Assembly (NCBI RefSeq): GCF_003345655.1 | Contig: NZ_QQOH01000001.1 | Coordinates: 868,001-932,000, forward strand | Direction of reading: 5' to 3' | DNA: 64,000 nucleotides | Source: Motiliproteus coralliicola | GTDB taxonomy: Bacteria > Pseudomonadota > Gammaproteobacteria > Pseudomonadales > Balneatricaceae | Shown: positions 1-14,318 of the stretch, one piece after another | How the letters are laid out: each line of letters begins with the position of its first letter | Numbering within the stretch: position 1 is the stretch's first letter | Position numbers and translations under genes: made by a program | Notes under the pieces: generated by a model | Told to the model about the DNA's origin: nothing | What the model saw: the letters and a program-made list of their open reading frames with translations, nothing else | Database searches by the model: none

Positions 1-326
1 AATGCGAGGCAGCGCTTGAGAAGGCAGGTGTCAGTACCAACATCATGGTTGATTGCAGCCACGCCAATTCCAACAAAGATCCGGCACTGCAGCCGCTGGT
101 CATGGAGAACGTGGCCAACCAGATCCTGGAAGGCAACCAGACCATTGTCGGCCTGATGATCGAGAGCAACCTGGAATGGGGCAACCAGTCGATTCCGAAA
201 GACCTCAACGAACTCAAGTACGGCGTCTCGGTTACCGATGCCTGTATCGATTGGGATACGACCGAAAAATCGCTGAAAGAGATGGCCACCAAACTGCACG
301 AAGCCCTGCCGGCCCGCCGCAGCTAA
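1..326 (+). CDS. aroF: 3-deoxy-7-phosphoheptulonate (DAHP) synthase, C-terminal part
   Basis: The gene enters from the left edge, so only the last ~107 codons are visible. DAHP synthase joins phosphoenolpyruvate and erythrose 4-phosphate in the first step of the shikimate pathway. The tail shows the class I (AroF/G/H) pattern: the MVDCSHANSNKD block near the top, then GNQTIVGLMIESN and YGVSVTDACIDW, and an unstructured LPARRS end. These blocks resemble the tyrosine-sensitive AroF type more than AroG, so the symbol is a family-level choice. The feedback-inhibition residues lie outside the window. A bidirectional terminator follows 16 bases after the stop. Confidence 0.9.
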   Translation, partial: CEAALEKAGVSTNIMVDCSHANSNKDPALQPLVMENVANQILEGNQTIVGLMIESNLEWGNQSIPKDLNELKYGVSVTDACIDWDTTEKSLKEMATKLHEALPARRS

Positions 327-342
327 GCCGCTAAGGAAAACC

Positions 343-371
343 AAAAAAGGCTCCCTCGGGAGCCTTTTTTA
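343..371. terminator. Bidirectional Rho-independent terminator
   Basis: A GGCTCCC / GGGAGCC stem with a very small loop is flanked by an A-run on the left and a T-run on the right. It therefore works on both strands and separates the converging DAHP synthase and nfuA genes. Confidence 0.9.
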
Positions 372-408
372 TACTGTAGCCAGCACCATAATCGGCGCCA
401 TCTACAGG

Positions 409-1011
409 TTACTGATAGTAAGCGTTGTCGGTTACCGAATGGTCGGTCACATCTTTGACGCCGACCAGACCACGAACCTTCTCTACCAGCGTGGCTTCAA
501 CACCATCCTTGAGGGTCATATCGACCGCGCTACAACCCTGACAACCACCGCCGAACTTAAGCACCGCGATCTCACCCTGCTCTTCGCTGATCACCTCCAC
601 CAGCGACACCTGGCCGCCGTGGGACGCCAGCCCCGGATTGATGTCATTGAACAGTACGTAGTTGATTTGATCTTCGATCGGGCTGTCTTCGCTGACCTTG
701 GGCACCTTGGCATTGGGTGCTTTGATGGTCAACTGCCCTCCCATGCGGTCGGACGCGTAATCGACCACGGACTCTTCCAGATAGGGGATACTGTGGGGTT
801 CCAGATAGACCTTGAAAGGTTCAAGTTCCATCACCTCATCCTCTTCCTGCACCTCTTCCGGCCGGCAATAGGCCAGACAGGTTTCGGCGTAGGGAGTACC
901 GGGCTGGGTCACGAAGATTCGTACACCGATTCCCTCAACACTTTGTTTTTCCAGCAGTTCAGAGAGGTAATCCTGAGCGCTTTCTGTGATGGTGATGTCG
1001 TATGTCTGCAT
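409..1011 (-). CDS. nfuA: Fe-S biogenesis protein NfuA
   Basis: NfuA carries [4Fe-4S] clusters to client apoproteins, especially under oxidative stress or iron limitation. The 200-residue protein has the family's two parts: a degenerate A-type (HesB/IscA-like) N-terminal domain at about residues 1-95, and a C-terminal Nfu domain at about 105-195. The Nfu domain has the cluster-binding CxxC in GGGCQGCS (Cys157, Cys160). In the N-terminal domain the A-type cysteines are partly lost (Cys45 and Cys49 remain), as is usual for NfuA. Length matches the family. It is transcribed alone, converging with the DAHP synthase gene and divergent from the MATE gene. Confidence 0.95.
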   Translation of the reverse strand: MQTYDITITESAQDYLSELLEKQSVEGIGVRIFVTQPGTPYAETCLAYCRPEEVQEEDEVMELEPFKVYLEPHSIPYLEESVVDYASDRMGGQLTIKAPNAKVPKVSEDSPIEDQINYVLFNDINPGLASHGGQVSLVEVISEEQGEIAVLKFGGGCQGCSAVDMTLKDGVEATLVEKVRGLVGVKDVTDHSVTDNAYYQ

Positions 1012-1217
1012 CGATAAAACTACCTATAACAATCTTGGTTCCATTCTATGCGATCGTCTGCCAATAATGAACCTTACTTTTTTGGTCAGATATTAGACAG
1101 CTTCTAAACTGTTGCACCCTGCCGTTAAACCCAAGCTCCCCCATTAGCCCCATTTACCCCACCCAGCGCAGCCGGATCTGATAGAATGGCGCCCTTTTAG
1201 CCCAACGCCACAAGGTC

Positions 1218-2552
1218 TTGATTCTGAACTTCCTTAACCCCCGCTACCGACAGATTCTGACACTGGGCCTGCCGATTATCGGCGGTATGCTGTCGCAAAG
1301 CCTGCTGAATCTGGTCGACACTGCTTTGGTCGGCGCCCTGGGCGGCGCTGCGTTAGCCGGTGTCGGCGTCGGAGGCTACGCCAGCTTCCTGGTCATGGCG
1401 CTGGTGATGGGGCTGTCATCGGGGGTACAGGCGATGGTGGCGCGGCGCCACGGCCAGGGCCGACTTGCCGTAAAAGCGGAACCACTCAACGGCGGCCTGC
1501 TGATCGCCCTGCTTTTCTGCCTGCCGTTGATGCTGATCTGCCTATCCCAATCCGATCGCATTATTGCCTTGATCAGTAACGACCAAGAGCTGATGCAGGT
1601 TGCCGTACCCTACCTGGACTACCGGCTCCTTGGGGCCTGGGCCGTCGGTTTTAACCTGTCGTTCCGGGGCTACTGGAACGGCATCAATCAGTCGCTGGCT
1701 TACCTGCGGGTGCTGGTGGCGGTGCATCTTTTCAACGTGGTAATCAGCTACGGCCTGATCTACGGGGCCTTCGGCTTGCCGGAACTTGGCGCAGCCGGAG
1801 CCGGACTCGGCACCACACTCTCGCTGTATTTGGGCAGTCTGGTCTATATCCTGATGACCTGGCGCCAGGCCAGAAGCCGCGGATTCCTGACCCGATTACC
1901 CGATCGGCAAACATTGACCAGCCTTCTGCGGCTATCCATTCCCAACTCTCTGCAGCAACTGGTGTTCGCCGGCAGCGTCGCGGTGTTGTTCGGCATCATC
2001 GCCACACTGGGCACTCAGGAGCTGGCTATTGCCCATGTGCTGACCCATCTGTCGCTGCTGTTGATTCTACCTGCGGTCGGTTTCGGCATGGCGGCCACGA
2101 CCCTGGTCAGCCATGACCTGGGCAAAGACGACCAGGATTCCGCCACCCAGTGGGGCTGGGATACGGTCAAGGTAGCCGCTGTTACCGTCTTGCTACTCAG
2201 CCTGCCGCTATGGTTTTTACCGGCGCAGATTCTGGGGCTGTTCCTGTCCGAGCAGCCACTAATCGACCAGGCACTGATACCGCTACGTATCACCTGCGTC
2301 GCCATCTGTATCGACGTGATGGCCATTGTGTTTACCCAGGCGATGCTTGGGGCCGGCGCCAACCGCACGGTGATGCTGGTAACACTGGTGGGCCAGTGGG
2401 GCTTTTTCCTGCCACTGACCTGGCTGGTCGGCCCTGTTTTAGGCGGAGGGTTGACCGCGATCTGGCTGGTACAGCTGCTTCATCGAGGGCTATCCTCAGT
2501 CATACTGAGTTTTATATGGTCGCGCCGACGCTGGAGCCAGATCCGCTTATAA
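1218..2552 (+). CDS. MATE family efflux transporter (DinF-type)
   Basis: A 444-residue inner-membrane protein with about 12 hydrophobic segments arranged as two similar halves, typical of multidrug and toxin extrusion antiporters that export cationic or aromatic compounds using Na+ or H+. The N-terminal IIGGMLSQSLLNLVDTALVG is the characteristic MATE opening. The substrate cannot be read from sequence. The start is a TTG at 1218 with AAGG only two bases upstream, which is too close for a good ribosome site. No better in-frame start is visible, so the exact N-terminus is uncertain. The gene stands apart from the antiporter gene 121 bases downstream. Confidence 0.85.
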   Translation: MILNFLNPRYRQILTLGLPIIGGMLSQSLLNLVDTALVGALGGAALAGVGVGGYASFLVMALVMGLSSGVQAMVARRHGQGRLAVKAEPLNGGLLIALLFCLPLMLICLSQSDRIIALISNDQELMQVAVPYLDYRLLGAWAVGFNLSFRGYWNGINQSLAYLRVLVAVHLFNVVISYGLIYGAFGLPELGAAGAGLGTTLSLYLGSLVYILMTWRQARSRGFLTRLPDRQTLTSLLRLSIPNSLQQLVFAGSVAVLFGIIATLGTQELAIAHVLTHLSLLLILPAVGFGMAATTLVSHDLGKDDQDSATQWGWDTVKVAAVTVLLLSLPLWFLPAQILGLFLSEQPLIDQALIPLRITCVAICIDVMAIVFTQAMLGAGANRTVMLVTLVGQWGFFLPLTWLVGPVLGGGLTAIWLVQLLHRGLSSVILSFIWSRRRWSQIRL

Positions 2553-2673
2553 TCTTGGTCTTGTTTACTAACCATTTGATAACAAGGCATTGTTGCCATA
2601 AACGGGGCATTCTTCATAATACCGTTACAGGCCGCTGCTAAAGCCGTCAGAGGCCGTTACTGGAGTTTTTGGT

Positions 2674-3840
2674 TTGGAACACTCGCTGGTTTTCTCTTTC
2701 TTCCTGATTTTCACCGGGGCCGCCGTCATCGCTTCTCTGGCCCTGTTTACCCGCCAGCCGCTGCTGGTGGCCTATATCGTACTGGGCGCCCTGTTCGGCC
2801 CCTACGGTATGGAGATGGTCACGGACACCAGCCTGCTGTCGGATATCGCCGAAATCGGGATTATCTTCCTGCTGTTCCTACTCGGGCTGGACATGCAACC
2901 CAGCCACCTGCTGCACATGCTCAAGAAAGCCACCCTGGTGGCGCTGCTCAGCTCGGCGGTCTTTGCCGCCATCGGCTACGGTACGGGCAAAGCCTTTGGT
3001 TATACCGAGACCGAGTGCCTGATCATCGGTCTTTCACTGATGTTCTCGAGTACCATTATCGGCATCAAGCTGCTACCGACGACGGTTCTGCACCACAAAC
3101 ACACCGGTGAACTGGTTGTCGGCCTGCTGCTGCTGCAGGACGTGATCGCCATCATCGTACTGCTGGCTCTCTACAGCACCAGTTCCGGCGATGTCAGCCC
3201 AACCACCTACCTGAAGACCCTGTTGGCATTCCCGCTGCTGATCGGCTCGGCATTCCTGTTCGTCAAATACATTCTGTTGAACCTGATCCAGCGCTTTGAC
3301 CGCTTCCATGAATATATCTTCCTGGTGGCTATCGGCTGGTGCCTGGGTGTGGCCGAAGGCGCTGCCGCCATGGGATTATCGGCTGAGATTGGTGCCTTTG
3401 TTGCCGGGGTCAGCCTGGCGACCAGTCCAATCTCGCAATATATCGCCGAGAGCCTGAAGCCCCTGCGTGACTTCTTCCTGATCCTGTTCTTCTTCTCGAT
3501 CGGTGCCAGCTTCAATCTCGGTTTGCTGGACGACGTGATCGTGCCGGCCTTGATCCTGGCTGTTCTGGTGCTGGCCTTTAAGCCACTGGTCTTCAAGGTA
3601 CTGCTGCAACGGATCAGTGAAAGTTCGCAGATGGGCTGGGAAGTGGGCTTTCGTCTGGGCCAGACCAGCGAGTTCTCACTGCTGATCGCCTACCTCGCCA
3701 CCAGCACGCTACTGATCGGCGAAGAGGCTTCACACCTGATCCAGGCAACCGCTATTCTGACCTTCCTGGTCTCGTCCTATATCGTAGTGTTTAACTTCCC
3801 GTCACCGATTGCAGTGTCGGATCGGTTGCGGCGTGACTAA
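2674..3840 (+). CDS. CPA2-family cation:proton antiporter (Kef/NhaP-like membrane domain)
   Basis: A 388-residue integral membrane protein of the monovalent cation:proton antiporter-2 superfamily. It probably exchanges K+ or Na+ for H+ across the inner membrane. About 11-12 hydrophobic segments are visible. GLSLMFSSTIIGIKLL and LLLLQDVIAII are the conserved core blocks, the latter holding the buried Asp expected in this fold. The cytoplasmic TrkA-N/RCK domain of KefB/KefC is absent: the protein ends right after the membrane domain, so glutathione or nucleotide gating of the Kef type is not expected. TTG start with GGAG eight bases upstream. Confidence 0.85.
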   Translation: MEHSLVFSFFLIFTGAAVIASLALFTRQPLLVAYIVLGALFGPYGMEMVTDTSLLSDIAEIGIIFLLFLLGLDMQPSHLLHMLKKATLVALLSSAVFAAIGYGTGKAFGYTETECLIIGLSLMFSSTIIGIKLLPTTVLHHKHTGELVVGLLLLQDVIAIIVLLALYSTSSGDVSPTTYLKTLLAFPLLIGSAFLFVKYILLNLIQRFDRFHEYIFLVAIGWCLGVAEGAAAMGLSAEIGAFVAGVSLATSPISQYIAESLKPLRDFFLILFFFSIGASFNLGLLDDVIVPALILAVLVLAFKPLVFKVLLQRISESSQMGWEVGFRLGQTSEFSLLIAYLATSTLLIGEEASHLIQATAILTFLVSSYIVVFNFPSPIAVSDRLRRD

Positions 3841-3948
3841 GCGCTTCTTAGAGGTGCGATCAGGTAACAGCGGTCCGCGATAACAACCACTGTTGAGTTT
3901 GCAATGGGATGACGAAAGACGACTGGGGTTTGCAGTACTGCCGCTCAC

Positions 3949-4776
3949 TTAGCCCGGTGAGTCAGTAGATGCATCGGGAAAGATACGCTGACGCTTCAGC
4001 TCGGAAATCCGCTTGGCTTCGGCCAGCTGCTCCTTGGTCAGCATGGCGGCAACAGCCTCACGGGCACTGATCGATTGCTGATCCCCCGCCTGAACCGCCG
4101 TATTCCACCAGCTGTAGGCCTCGACGAAGTTCTTCTCGACCCCCTCACCTTTAAAATGCATCAGCCCCAGCGTGATAATGGAGTCGACGTTACCCTGCTC
4201 GGCCGCCTTGCTGTGCCACTTCAGGGCTTCTTTATAGCGCCTTGGCACGCCGAGACCACGGTAGTACATGATTCCCAGATTGTGCTGCGCCGGAGCCAGG
4301 CCTCGCTCGGACGCATGCCTTAGCCAGAGCACCGCCTGAGACATATCCTTAGCGACGCCCTTGCCGTCCTTATAGAGCATTCCGAGACGGAACTGACCCA
4401 AGGGGTCACCTTCTTGTGCTGCCTTGTGGTACATAGACGCCGCCATCATGTAATTCTTAGCGATCCCCAGCCCCTGCTCGTACAGGGTACCGAGCATCGA
4501 CTGAGCTCGCGGCAAACGCTGATTAGCAGCTTTACGGAACCAGTAGGCGGCTTTGACCGGGTCTTTCTCCAACCCCTGCCCGGATAGAAAGACAAGCCCA
4601 AGATCGTACTGGGCGCTGGCATTACCTTGGATAGCCAGTGAGCGCCACAGCTTCAATGCCGTAGCATGATCTCCGCGCTCAAAGGCATCGAGGCCTTCAT
4701 AGAAGTCCGCCTTGACCGGCATAGCCAGTACAAACAACAAAGGCAGGGCTGCCAGTTTTCTCATTCCACGTCTCAT
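3949..4776 (-). CDS. Secreted/periplasmic Sel1-repeat protein
   Basis: A 275-residue protein with an N-terminal signal peptide (MRRGMRKLAALPLLFVLAMP, cleavage probably after VKA) followed by about six tandem Sel1-type alpha-helical repeats of ~36 residues. Each repeat has the pattern A..LG.MY..G.GV..D...A..W...AA, covering roughly residues 35-240. Sel1 repeats are TPR-like scaffolds for protein-protein contacts, and no enzymatic motif is present. Function is not assignable. It stands alone, converging with the antiporter gene, and a perfect inverted repeat lies just upstream of its start. A second ATG four codons in is an alternative start. Confidence 0.8.
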   Translation of the reverse strand: MRRGMRKLAALPLLFVLAMPVKADFYEGLDAFERGDHATALKLWRSLAIQGNASAQYDLGLVFLSGQGLEKDPVKAAYWFRKAANQRLPRAQSMLGTLYEQGLGIAKNYMMAASMYHKAAQEGDPLGQFRLGMLYKDGKGVAKDMSQAVLWLRHASERGLAPAQHNLGIMYYRGLGVPRRYKEALKWHSKAAEQGNVDSIITLGLMHFKGEGVEKNFVEAYSWWNTAVQAGDQQSISAREAVAAMLTKEQLAEAKRISELKRQRIFPDASTDSPG

Positions 4777-4807
4777 TCAAGGCCTGGAGCCAAGGGTACA
4801 ACCGGTT

Positions 4808-4830
4808 GTTATTGAACCGTTTTCAATAAC
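4808..4830. repeat. Perfect 9-bp inverted repeat upstream of the Sel1 gene
   Basis: GTTATTGAA and TTCAATAAC are separated by five bases, 32 bases upstream of the Sel1 gene start. It could be an operator or a leader hairpin. It has no T-run, so it is not a standard terminator. Confidence 0.55.
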
Positions 4831-4944
4831 ACCGTAATTATTGTAGGTCAGAAGAGACTACCACGGAGTTCCAACAGAATGAACCAGGCCGAAGGTCGAG
4901 CGCCAAAATAGGAAAAAGTCCTAGGAAATCCGTCGGTTTCAGAC

Positions 4945-4969
4945 GCCCGGCCGGAGGACCCAGCCGGGC
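4945..4969 (-). terminator. Stem-loop at the end of the ftsK-serS operon
   Basis: GCCCGGC pairs with GCCGGGC around an 11-base loop, 12 bases past the serS stop. No T-run follows on the minus strand, so termination may be weak or Rho-assisted, or the stem may only protect the 3' end. Confidence 0.45.
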
Positions 4970-4981
4970 AAAGGGAAGTCA

Positions 4982-6256
<1,275 letters not shown>

Positions 6257-6298
6257 TCAGGATGGCCTTTTTTCTCAAATGGTTAAAACTGAATTACA

Positions 6299-6676
6299 TC
6301 AAAACAACAGTCGCGTCAGCCACATTCCGGCCGCCAGTGCGGCGATGCAGCAGAAAACGCTCAATAATATATAAATCGCTGCGGACATGATATGGCCCTG
6401 CTCCATCAACGTCAGGGTTTCCAGCGAAAAGGTCGAAAAAGTGGTGAATGCTCCTAGGAAACCGACCATCAACAGCTGTCGGGAAGGCGGTGGCAGTTGG
6501 GCTTTCTCTAGAATCAACACAAAGCAGACGCCCATCAGCAAGGATCCCAGCACATTAACGGTCAGAGTCCCCAATGGCAGCGGATGATCGATATTGTTGA
6601 CCACGTAACCGCTGACCCAGTAACGCCCCAGCGCTCCGCAGGCCCCACCCATGGCAACCATCAACAACTGCAGCAT
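6299..6676 (-). CDS. crcB: Fluoride efflux channel CrcB/Fluc
   Basis: Small four-helix membrane protein that dimerises into a dual-topology fluoride channel. The 125 residues show the family hallmarks: GGACGALGRYWV at the start, GTLTVNVLGSLLMG (helix 2, pore Asn) and GFLGAFTTFSTFSLET (helix 3 break, Phe box and Na+ site). The frame also contains a GTG two codons earlier, but GAGG sits seven bases before this ATG, so the shorter start is preferred. No fluoride riboswitch is visible in the short gap upstream. Located between rarA and serS. Confidence 0.93.
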   Translation of the reverse strand: MLQLLMVAMGGACGALGRYWVSGYVVNNIDHPLPLGTLTVNVLGSLLMGVCFVLILEKAQLPPPSRQLLMVGFLGAFTTFSTFSLETLTLMEQGHIMSAAIYILLSVFCCIAALAAGMWLTRLLF

Positions 6677-6750
6677 ATCCACCCTCTTCCGTATTATGCG
6701 ATTCCATTACCCAACCAAGCCATCATGACGCCTGCAGGGTCGCCACGGCG

Positions 6751-8106
6751 CTAGTCCCGTTCGTCCTTGTAGCGACGACGCTGGCTGGCTTGATCCAGTT
6801 GACGCAGATGATCCAGCTTGTCGGCTATTTTCTGCTCCAAACCCCGAGATTCCGGCTCATAGTAGCGACGCTGATGGATCGGCTCCGGCAGGTAGACCTC
6901 ACCGGCGGCGTAAGCATTGGGTTCATCATGGGCGTATCGGTATTCGGCACCATAGCCCAGGTCTTTCATCAGCGAGGTCGGTGCATTGCGTAGATGCTCC
7001 GGCACTTCGTAGGACGGGTCCGCCTTTACATCCGCCATCGCCTGATTAAACGCCCGATACAGCGCGTTGGACTTGGGTGCGCAGGCACAATATACCGCAG
7101 CCTGAGCAATAGCCCGCTCACCCTCTGCCGGCCCCAGCCTGGTGAATGCATCCCAGGCATTCAGCGCAACCTGCATCGCCCGCGGATCGGCATTACCGAT
7201 ATCTTCCGAGGCGATCGCCAGCAGTCGACGCGCCACATAAAGCGGGTCACAGCCACCATCAAGCATCCGCGCATACCAATAGAGAGCACCATCGGGCGAC
7301 GAGCCACGCACCGACTTATGGAAAGCCGAGATCTGATCGTAAAACAGATCACCCTGCTTATCGTAGCGACGCCCCGAGGCCTGCAACACCTCTTCCATTA
7401 CCGCCTCATCGACTACCTTGACGCCGTCTCGATCGATTGCTAGATCGGCAGCGATCTCCAGCAGGTTCAGCACCCGACGGCCGTCACCATCGGCGGCCTG
7501 CGCCAATCGCTCAATCATTTGCGGTGCGATCTGCAGACCACTATCGCCCAGCCCCCGAGGGTCGCACAGCGCCTGTTCCGCCATCTCCACCAGCACCGAC
7601 GGCTCCAACGAGCGCAACAGGTAGACCCGGGCCCGTGACAGCAGAGCGCTATTGAGTTCAAACGAGGGGTTTTCGGTGGTCGCACCGATAAAGATGACCG
7701 TGCCATCTTCGACGTAGGGCAGGAAAGCATCCTGCTGACTCTTATTGAAACGGTGGACCTCGTCGACGAACAGGATCGTCTTGCGCCCCGACTGCGCCCG
7801 CTGCAACTTCGCCTGTTCGATCGCCAGCCGGATCTCTTTGACACCGGATAGGACCGCCGAAATCGATTCAAAATGCGCCTCGGTGAGCTCGGCAATCAAC
7901 TTGGCCAGAGTGGTCTTACCTACCCCGGGCGGCCCCCAAAGGATCATCGAATGGGGCGTGCCCTGCTCGATGGCGCTGCGTAGCGCTTTATCGGGCCCAA
8001 GAATATGGGACTGGCCGAAATAATCATCTAGCTGACGCGGACGCATCCGCGCCGCGAGGGGCTGATAACCTTCGGATTGCTGCTCTTCGAACAGATCGGC
8101 GGTCAT
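6751..8106 (-). CDS. rarA: Replication-associated recombination protein A (RarA/MgsA)
   Basis: A 451-residue AAA+ ATPase related to clamp loaders and to eukaryotic WRNIP1/Mgs1. It acts at stalled replication forks with SSB. The N-terminus carries [16 protein letters not shown], then Walker [10 protein letters not shown] (about 60), Walker [15 protein letters not shown], sensor 1 [12 protein letters not shown], and the C-terminal MgsA region ([22 protein letters not shown]). Length and order match the family. It follows lolA by 16 bases in the same operon. Confidence 0.96.
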   Translation of the reverse strand: MTADLFEEQQSEGYQPLAARMRPRQLDDYFGQSHILGPDKALRSAIEQGTPHSMILWGPPGVGKTTLAKLIAELTEAHFESISAVLSGVKEIRLAIEQAKLQRAQSGRKTILFVDEVHRFNKSQQDAFLPYVEDGTVIFIGATTENPSFELNSALLSRARVYLLRSLEPSVLVEMAEQALCDPRGLGDSGLQIAPQMIERLAQAADGDGRRVLNLLEIAADLAIDRDGVKVVDEAVMEEVLQASGRRYDKQGDLFYDQISAFHKSVRGSSPDGALYWYARMLDGGCDPLYVARRLLAIASEDIGNADPRAMQVALNAWDAFTRLGPAEGERAIAQAAVYCACAPKSNALYRAFNQAMADVKADPSYEVPEHLRNAPTSLMKDLGYGAEYRYAHDEPNAYAAGEVYLPEPIHQRRYYEPESRGLEQKIADKLDHLRQLDQASQRRRYKDERD

Positions 8107-8121
8107 GGGCGCGAAGTGTCC

Positions 8122-8744
8122 TTATTGCTCGATCAGGTCAACCCCATCGGGGACCTGAAATTCAAACTGTTGCGACTCCAGAGTCGGATTGAGCGTCAAA
8201 TCATAGAAGTGCACGCTGGTCTGCTGCCCCAGATTATCCTCGAGCTGCATCTCTATCGGCACCCCGCTGACAAACTGCATCCGCAACACCGTAAAGAGCG
8301 CATCCTCACTGTTGGGCAGCAGTCGGAAGGTTCCGCTGTCACCCTCCACCGGACCTTGAATCTGAAACGAGTCCTGCAGCGTCGCCAGATCTCCGCTCAG
8401 CAGCAGTGCAGGCGTATTGCTCAACTGCTGATCCACCGCCTGGCGAGTCACCTGTTCCAGATCCTCATCGTACATCCACAGGGTCTGACCATCGGATACC
8501 AGTAGCTGCGGGAAAGGCTCGTCGGTGCGCCAGCGGAACTTGCCCGGTCGCGCCAGCACCATCTCACCCTGGCTTTGCTGCAAACGGGTTCCGCCCCCAT
8601 CCAGCACCAACTGCTCAAACCGAGCAGATAAGCTATCGATCTTGCCCAACAACCGATGCAGATTCTGCCCTGCATCTGCTGCCTGCAACCAGCCCGCATT
8701 CAAACTCAATAGAACCGTCAAAAAAAGCCGAATCATTCCATTCA

Positions 8745-8745
<1 letters not shown>
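8122..8745 (-). CDS. lolA: Outer-membrane lipoprotein carrier protein LolA
   Basis: Periplasmic chaperone that ferries lipoproteins from LolCDE to LolB. The protein is 207 residues with a signal peptide (MNGMIRLFLTVLLSLNAGWL, then Q-A-A-DA), and a beta-barrel-like body with GEMVLARPGKFRWRTDEPFPQLLVSDGQTLWMYDEDL, the LolA signature. The ATG overlaps the ftsK stop as TGATG, so translation is probably coupled. An in-frame TTG one codon earlier is less likely. Confidence 0.95.
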
Positions 8746-12413
<3,668 letters not shown>

Positions 12414-12433
12414 GTCGATCTAGCAGTTGCAAA

Positions 12434-12461
12434 GGGAGGCCAGGCCTCCCTTCTCTTTTTT
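12434..12461 (+). terminator. Rho-independent terminator after trxB
   Basis: GGGAGGC and GCCTCCC form a tight stem followed by a T-rich tract (TTCTCTTTTTT), ending about 20 bases before the aat start. Confidence 0.85.
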
Positions 12462-12480
12462 CTCACGCCTCAGCCCTTTC

Positions 12481-13161
12481 ATGTCTCAGATTCCCTGGCT
12501 TGATGATGAACTCTGGTTTCCGCCGCTGGATCAGGCGCTGGCCGATCCGGATGGGCTGCTGGCAGCCGGCGGTGATCTCAGCCCTCAACGCTTACTACTC
12601 GCTTACCGCCACGGAATCTTCCCCTGGTTCGATGATCAGCAACCCATACTCTGGTGGAGCCCCGATCCTCGATGCGTGTTGTACCCGGACCAGCTCTACC
12701 TCTCCCGCAGCCTAAAAAAACTGCGGCGCCAGCAACGGTTTGAAGTCAGCTTCGACCGCGCCTTCGATCAGGTCATCGCCGCCTGCGCAGCGCCCAGAAT
12801 GGACGACCCAGGCACCTGGATCACGACGGAGATGGAACAGGCCTATGCAGAGCTCCACCATCTTGGCATCGCCCACTCGGTTGAGGTCTGGCAACAGGGG
12901 GAGCTGGTAGGCGGTCTCTATGGAGTCGCCATCGGGCGAGTATTCTTCGGTGAGTCGATGTTCAGCCGCGTCAGCAACGCATCCAAGGTCGGGTTTGCCA
13001 CCCTGGTCGAACAGCTGAGCGTTTGGGGCTATGCTTTAATAGATTGCCAGGTTGAAACCGAGCACCTGATGTCGCTGGGCGCCTGCCTAATCCCCCGCTC
13101 AGAGTTTGCCAGGCAATTGGAACAACATTGCGCCGCCGAGAACCACTGGCGCAACAATTGA
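12481..13161 (+). CDS. aat: Leucyl/phenylalanyl-tRNA-protein transferase
   Basis: Transfers Leu or Phe from charged tRNA to proteins with N-terminal Arg or Lys, creating the primary N-degrons read by ClpS. The 226 residues show the family opening [29 protein letters not shown], then YRHGIFPWF and [10 protein letters not shown], and the GNAT-like core ([26 protein letters not shown]). The longer open frame adds 18 residues that the family lacks, so the start MSQIPWLDD is chosen. It lies 30 bases before bpt and close to clpA/clpS, so the main players of the pathway sit within 4.5 kb. Confidence 0.96.
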   Translation: MSQIPWLDDELWFPPLDQALADPDGLLAAGGDLSPQRLLLAYRHGIFPWFDDQQPILWWSPDPRCVLYPDQLYLSRSLKKLRRQQRFEVSFDRAFDQVIAACAAPRMDDPGTWITTEMEQAYAELHHLGIAHSVEVWQQGELVGGLYGVAIGRVFFGESMFSRVSNASKVGFATLVEQLSVWGYALIDCQVETEHLMSLGACLIPRSEFARQLEQHCAAENHWRNN

Positions 13162-13191
13162 TCGTTTTCCACGAGACCAACGCAAACCGCC

Positions 13192-13941
13192 GTGACCACC
13201 TCAACCCGAAAAAAACCGCCGACCGACCTGCACAGTCTGCAGTTCTATGCCACTCCCGAGCACGGCTGCAGCTACCTCGACAATCGCTTGGCACGCACCG
13301 TGTTTGTCGACCCCAAGGCACGAATCGACCTGTCGGCCTACAGCACCCTGTCGGACCTCGGCTTCCGACGTAGCGGCGAACATATCTATCGCCCCGACTG
13401 CAGCACCTGCTCGGCCTGTATTTCGGTTCGGATACCGGTAGATCTTTTCCGCTTGAGCAAAAGCCAACGCCGGATTCTTAATCGAAACAAAGACTTGTCG
13501 ATCAGTTTTGTCTATCCCGAAGAAACGGACGAATATTACCACCTCTACGAGCGCTACATCGAAGCGCGCCATGATGACGGTGATATGTACCCACCCAGCC
13601 GCGAGCAGTTCCGGGCCTTTTTGATACAGGGTCAGCAGGACAGCCGCTTTATGGAGTTCCGACTGGATGGCCAGCTACTCGCCATCTGCGTGGTCGACCA
13701 ACTACTGCAAGGACTTTCGGCGATCTACACATTTTTTGACCCCGACTACGCTGATCGAAGCCTGGGAAAACTGGCGATTTTGTCGCTGATCGGCCGCGCC
13801 CGCGAGCAACAACTCCCCTACCTTTATCTGGGATACTGGGTACGAGGCTGTCGAAAAATGGACTACAAAATCGCCTATCGCCCCATCGAGCTCCTTATTG
13901 ACGGCCACTGGGCTCAGCTAGCCCGCAGCTCATTGGCTTAA
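13192..13941 (+). CDS. bpt: Aspartate/glutamate leucyltransferase (Bpt; annotated elsewhere as arginyltransferase Ate)
   Basis: Adds Leu from Leu-tRNA to N-terminal Asp or Glu, turning secondary destabilising residues into a ClpS-readable N-degron. The 249-residue protein has the ATE-type N-terminal domain with the cysteine-containing CSYL and PDCSTCSACISVRIPV blocks, and a C-terminal domain ending in the LYLGYWVRGCRKMDYK signature. Proteobacterial members act as leucyltransferases despite resembling eukaryotic arginyltransferases, so the substrate is a family inference. GTG start. It follows aat by 30 bases and is likely co-transcribed. Confidence 0.93.
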   Translation: MTTSTRKKPPTDLHSLQFYATPEHGCSYLDNRLARTVFVDPKARIDLSAYSTLSDLGFRRSGEHIYRPDCSTCSACISVRIPVDLFRLSKSQRRILNRNKDLSISFVYPEETDEYYHLYERYIEARHDDGDMYPPSREQFRAFLIQGQQDSRFMEFRLDGQLLAICVVDQLLQGLSAIYTFFDPDYADRSLGKLAILSLIGRAREQQLPYLYLGYWVRGCRKMDYKIAYRPIELLIDGHWAQLARSSLA

Positions 13942-14096
13942 ACGCCTGAGAAAACTGCCTGCAAAGCGACCAAAGTCGACCGAAAACTTTTGATTCAAGC
14001 TGGGAAATACGGCAGAATACCGCGCCTTAGTGCACCAGGGAGCCGATCAACCGCTCCTCCAGCTATCCGAGAAAGGTACCAGAGGTAAGCCCTGTA

Positions 14097-14315
14097 ATGG
14101 CCAAAGAAGAAAGTATTGAAATGGAAGGCACCATTATCGACACCCTACCGAACACAATGTTCCGTGTAGAGCTCGAAAATGGTCATGTTGTTACTGCCCA
14201 TATCTCCGGCAAGATGCGTAAGCACTACATCCGCATCCTGACGGGCGATAAGGTTAAAGTAGAACTGACGCCTTACGATCTGTCTAAAGGGCGCATCGTT
14301 TACCGCGCCCGTTAA
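14097..14315 (+). CDS. infA: Translation initiation factor IF-1
   Basis: A 72-residue OB-fold protein that binds the ribosomal A site during initiation. It is nearly canonical: [40 protein letters not shown] and [16 protein letters not shown]. Its stop lies three bases from the clpA stop on the other strand, with no room for a hairpin terminator between them. A 155-base gap separates it from bpt, so it probably has its own promoter. The bpt-infA-clpA arrangement is conserved in Pseudomonas relatives. Confidence 0.98.
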   Translation: MAKEESIEMEGTIIDTLPNTMFRVELENGHVVTAHISGKMRKHYIRILTGDKVKVELTPYDLSKGRIVYRAR

Positions 14316-14318
14316 GCG

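Noticed and set aside
6677-6750. Possible fluoride riboswitch before crcB
   Set aside because: The short gap lacks the conserved fluoride aptamer blocks.
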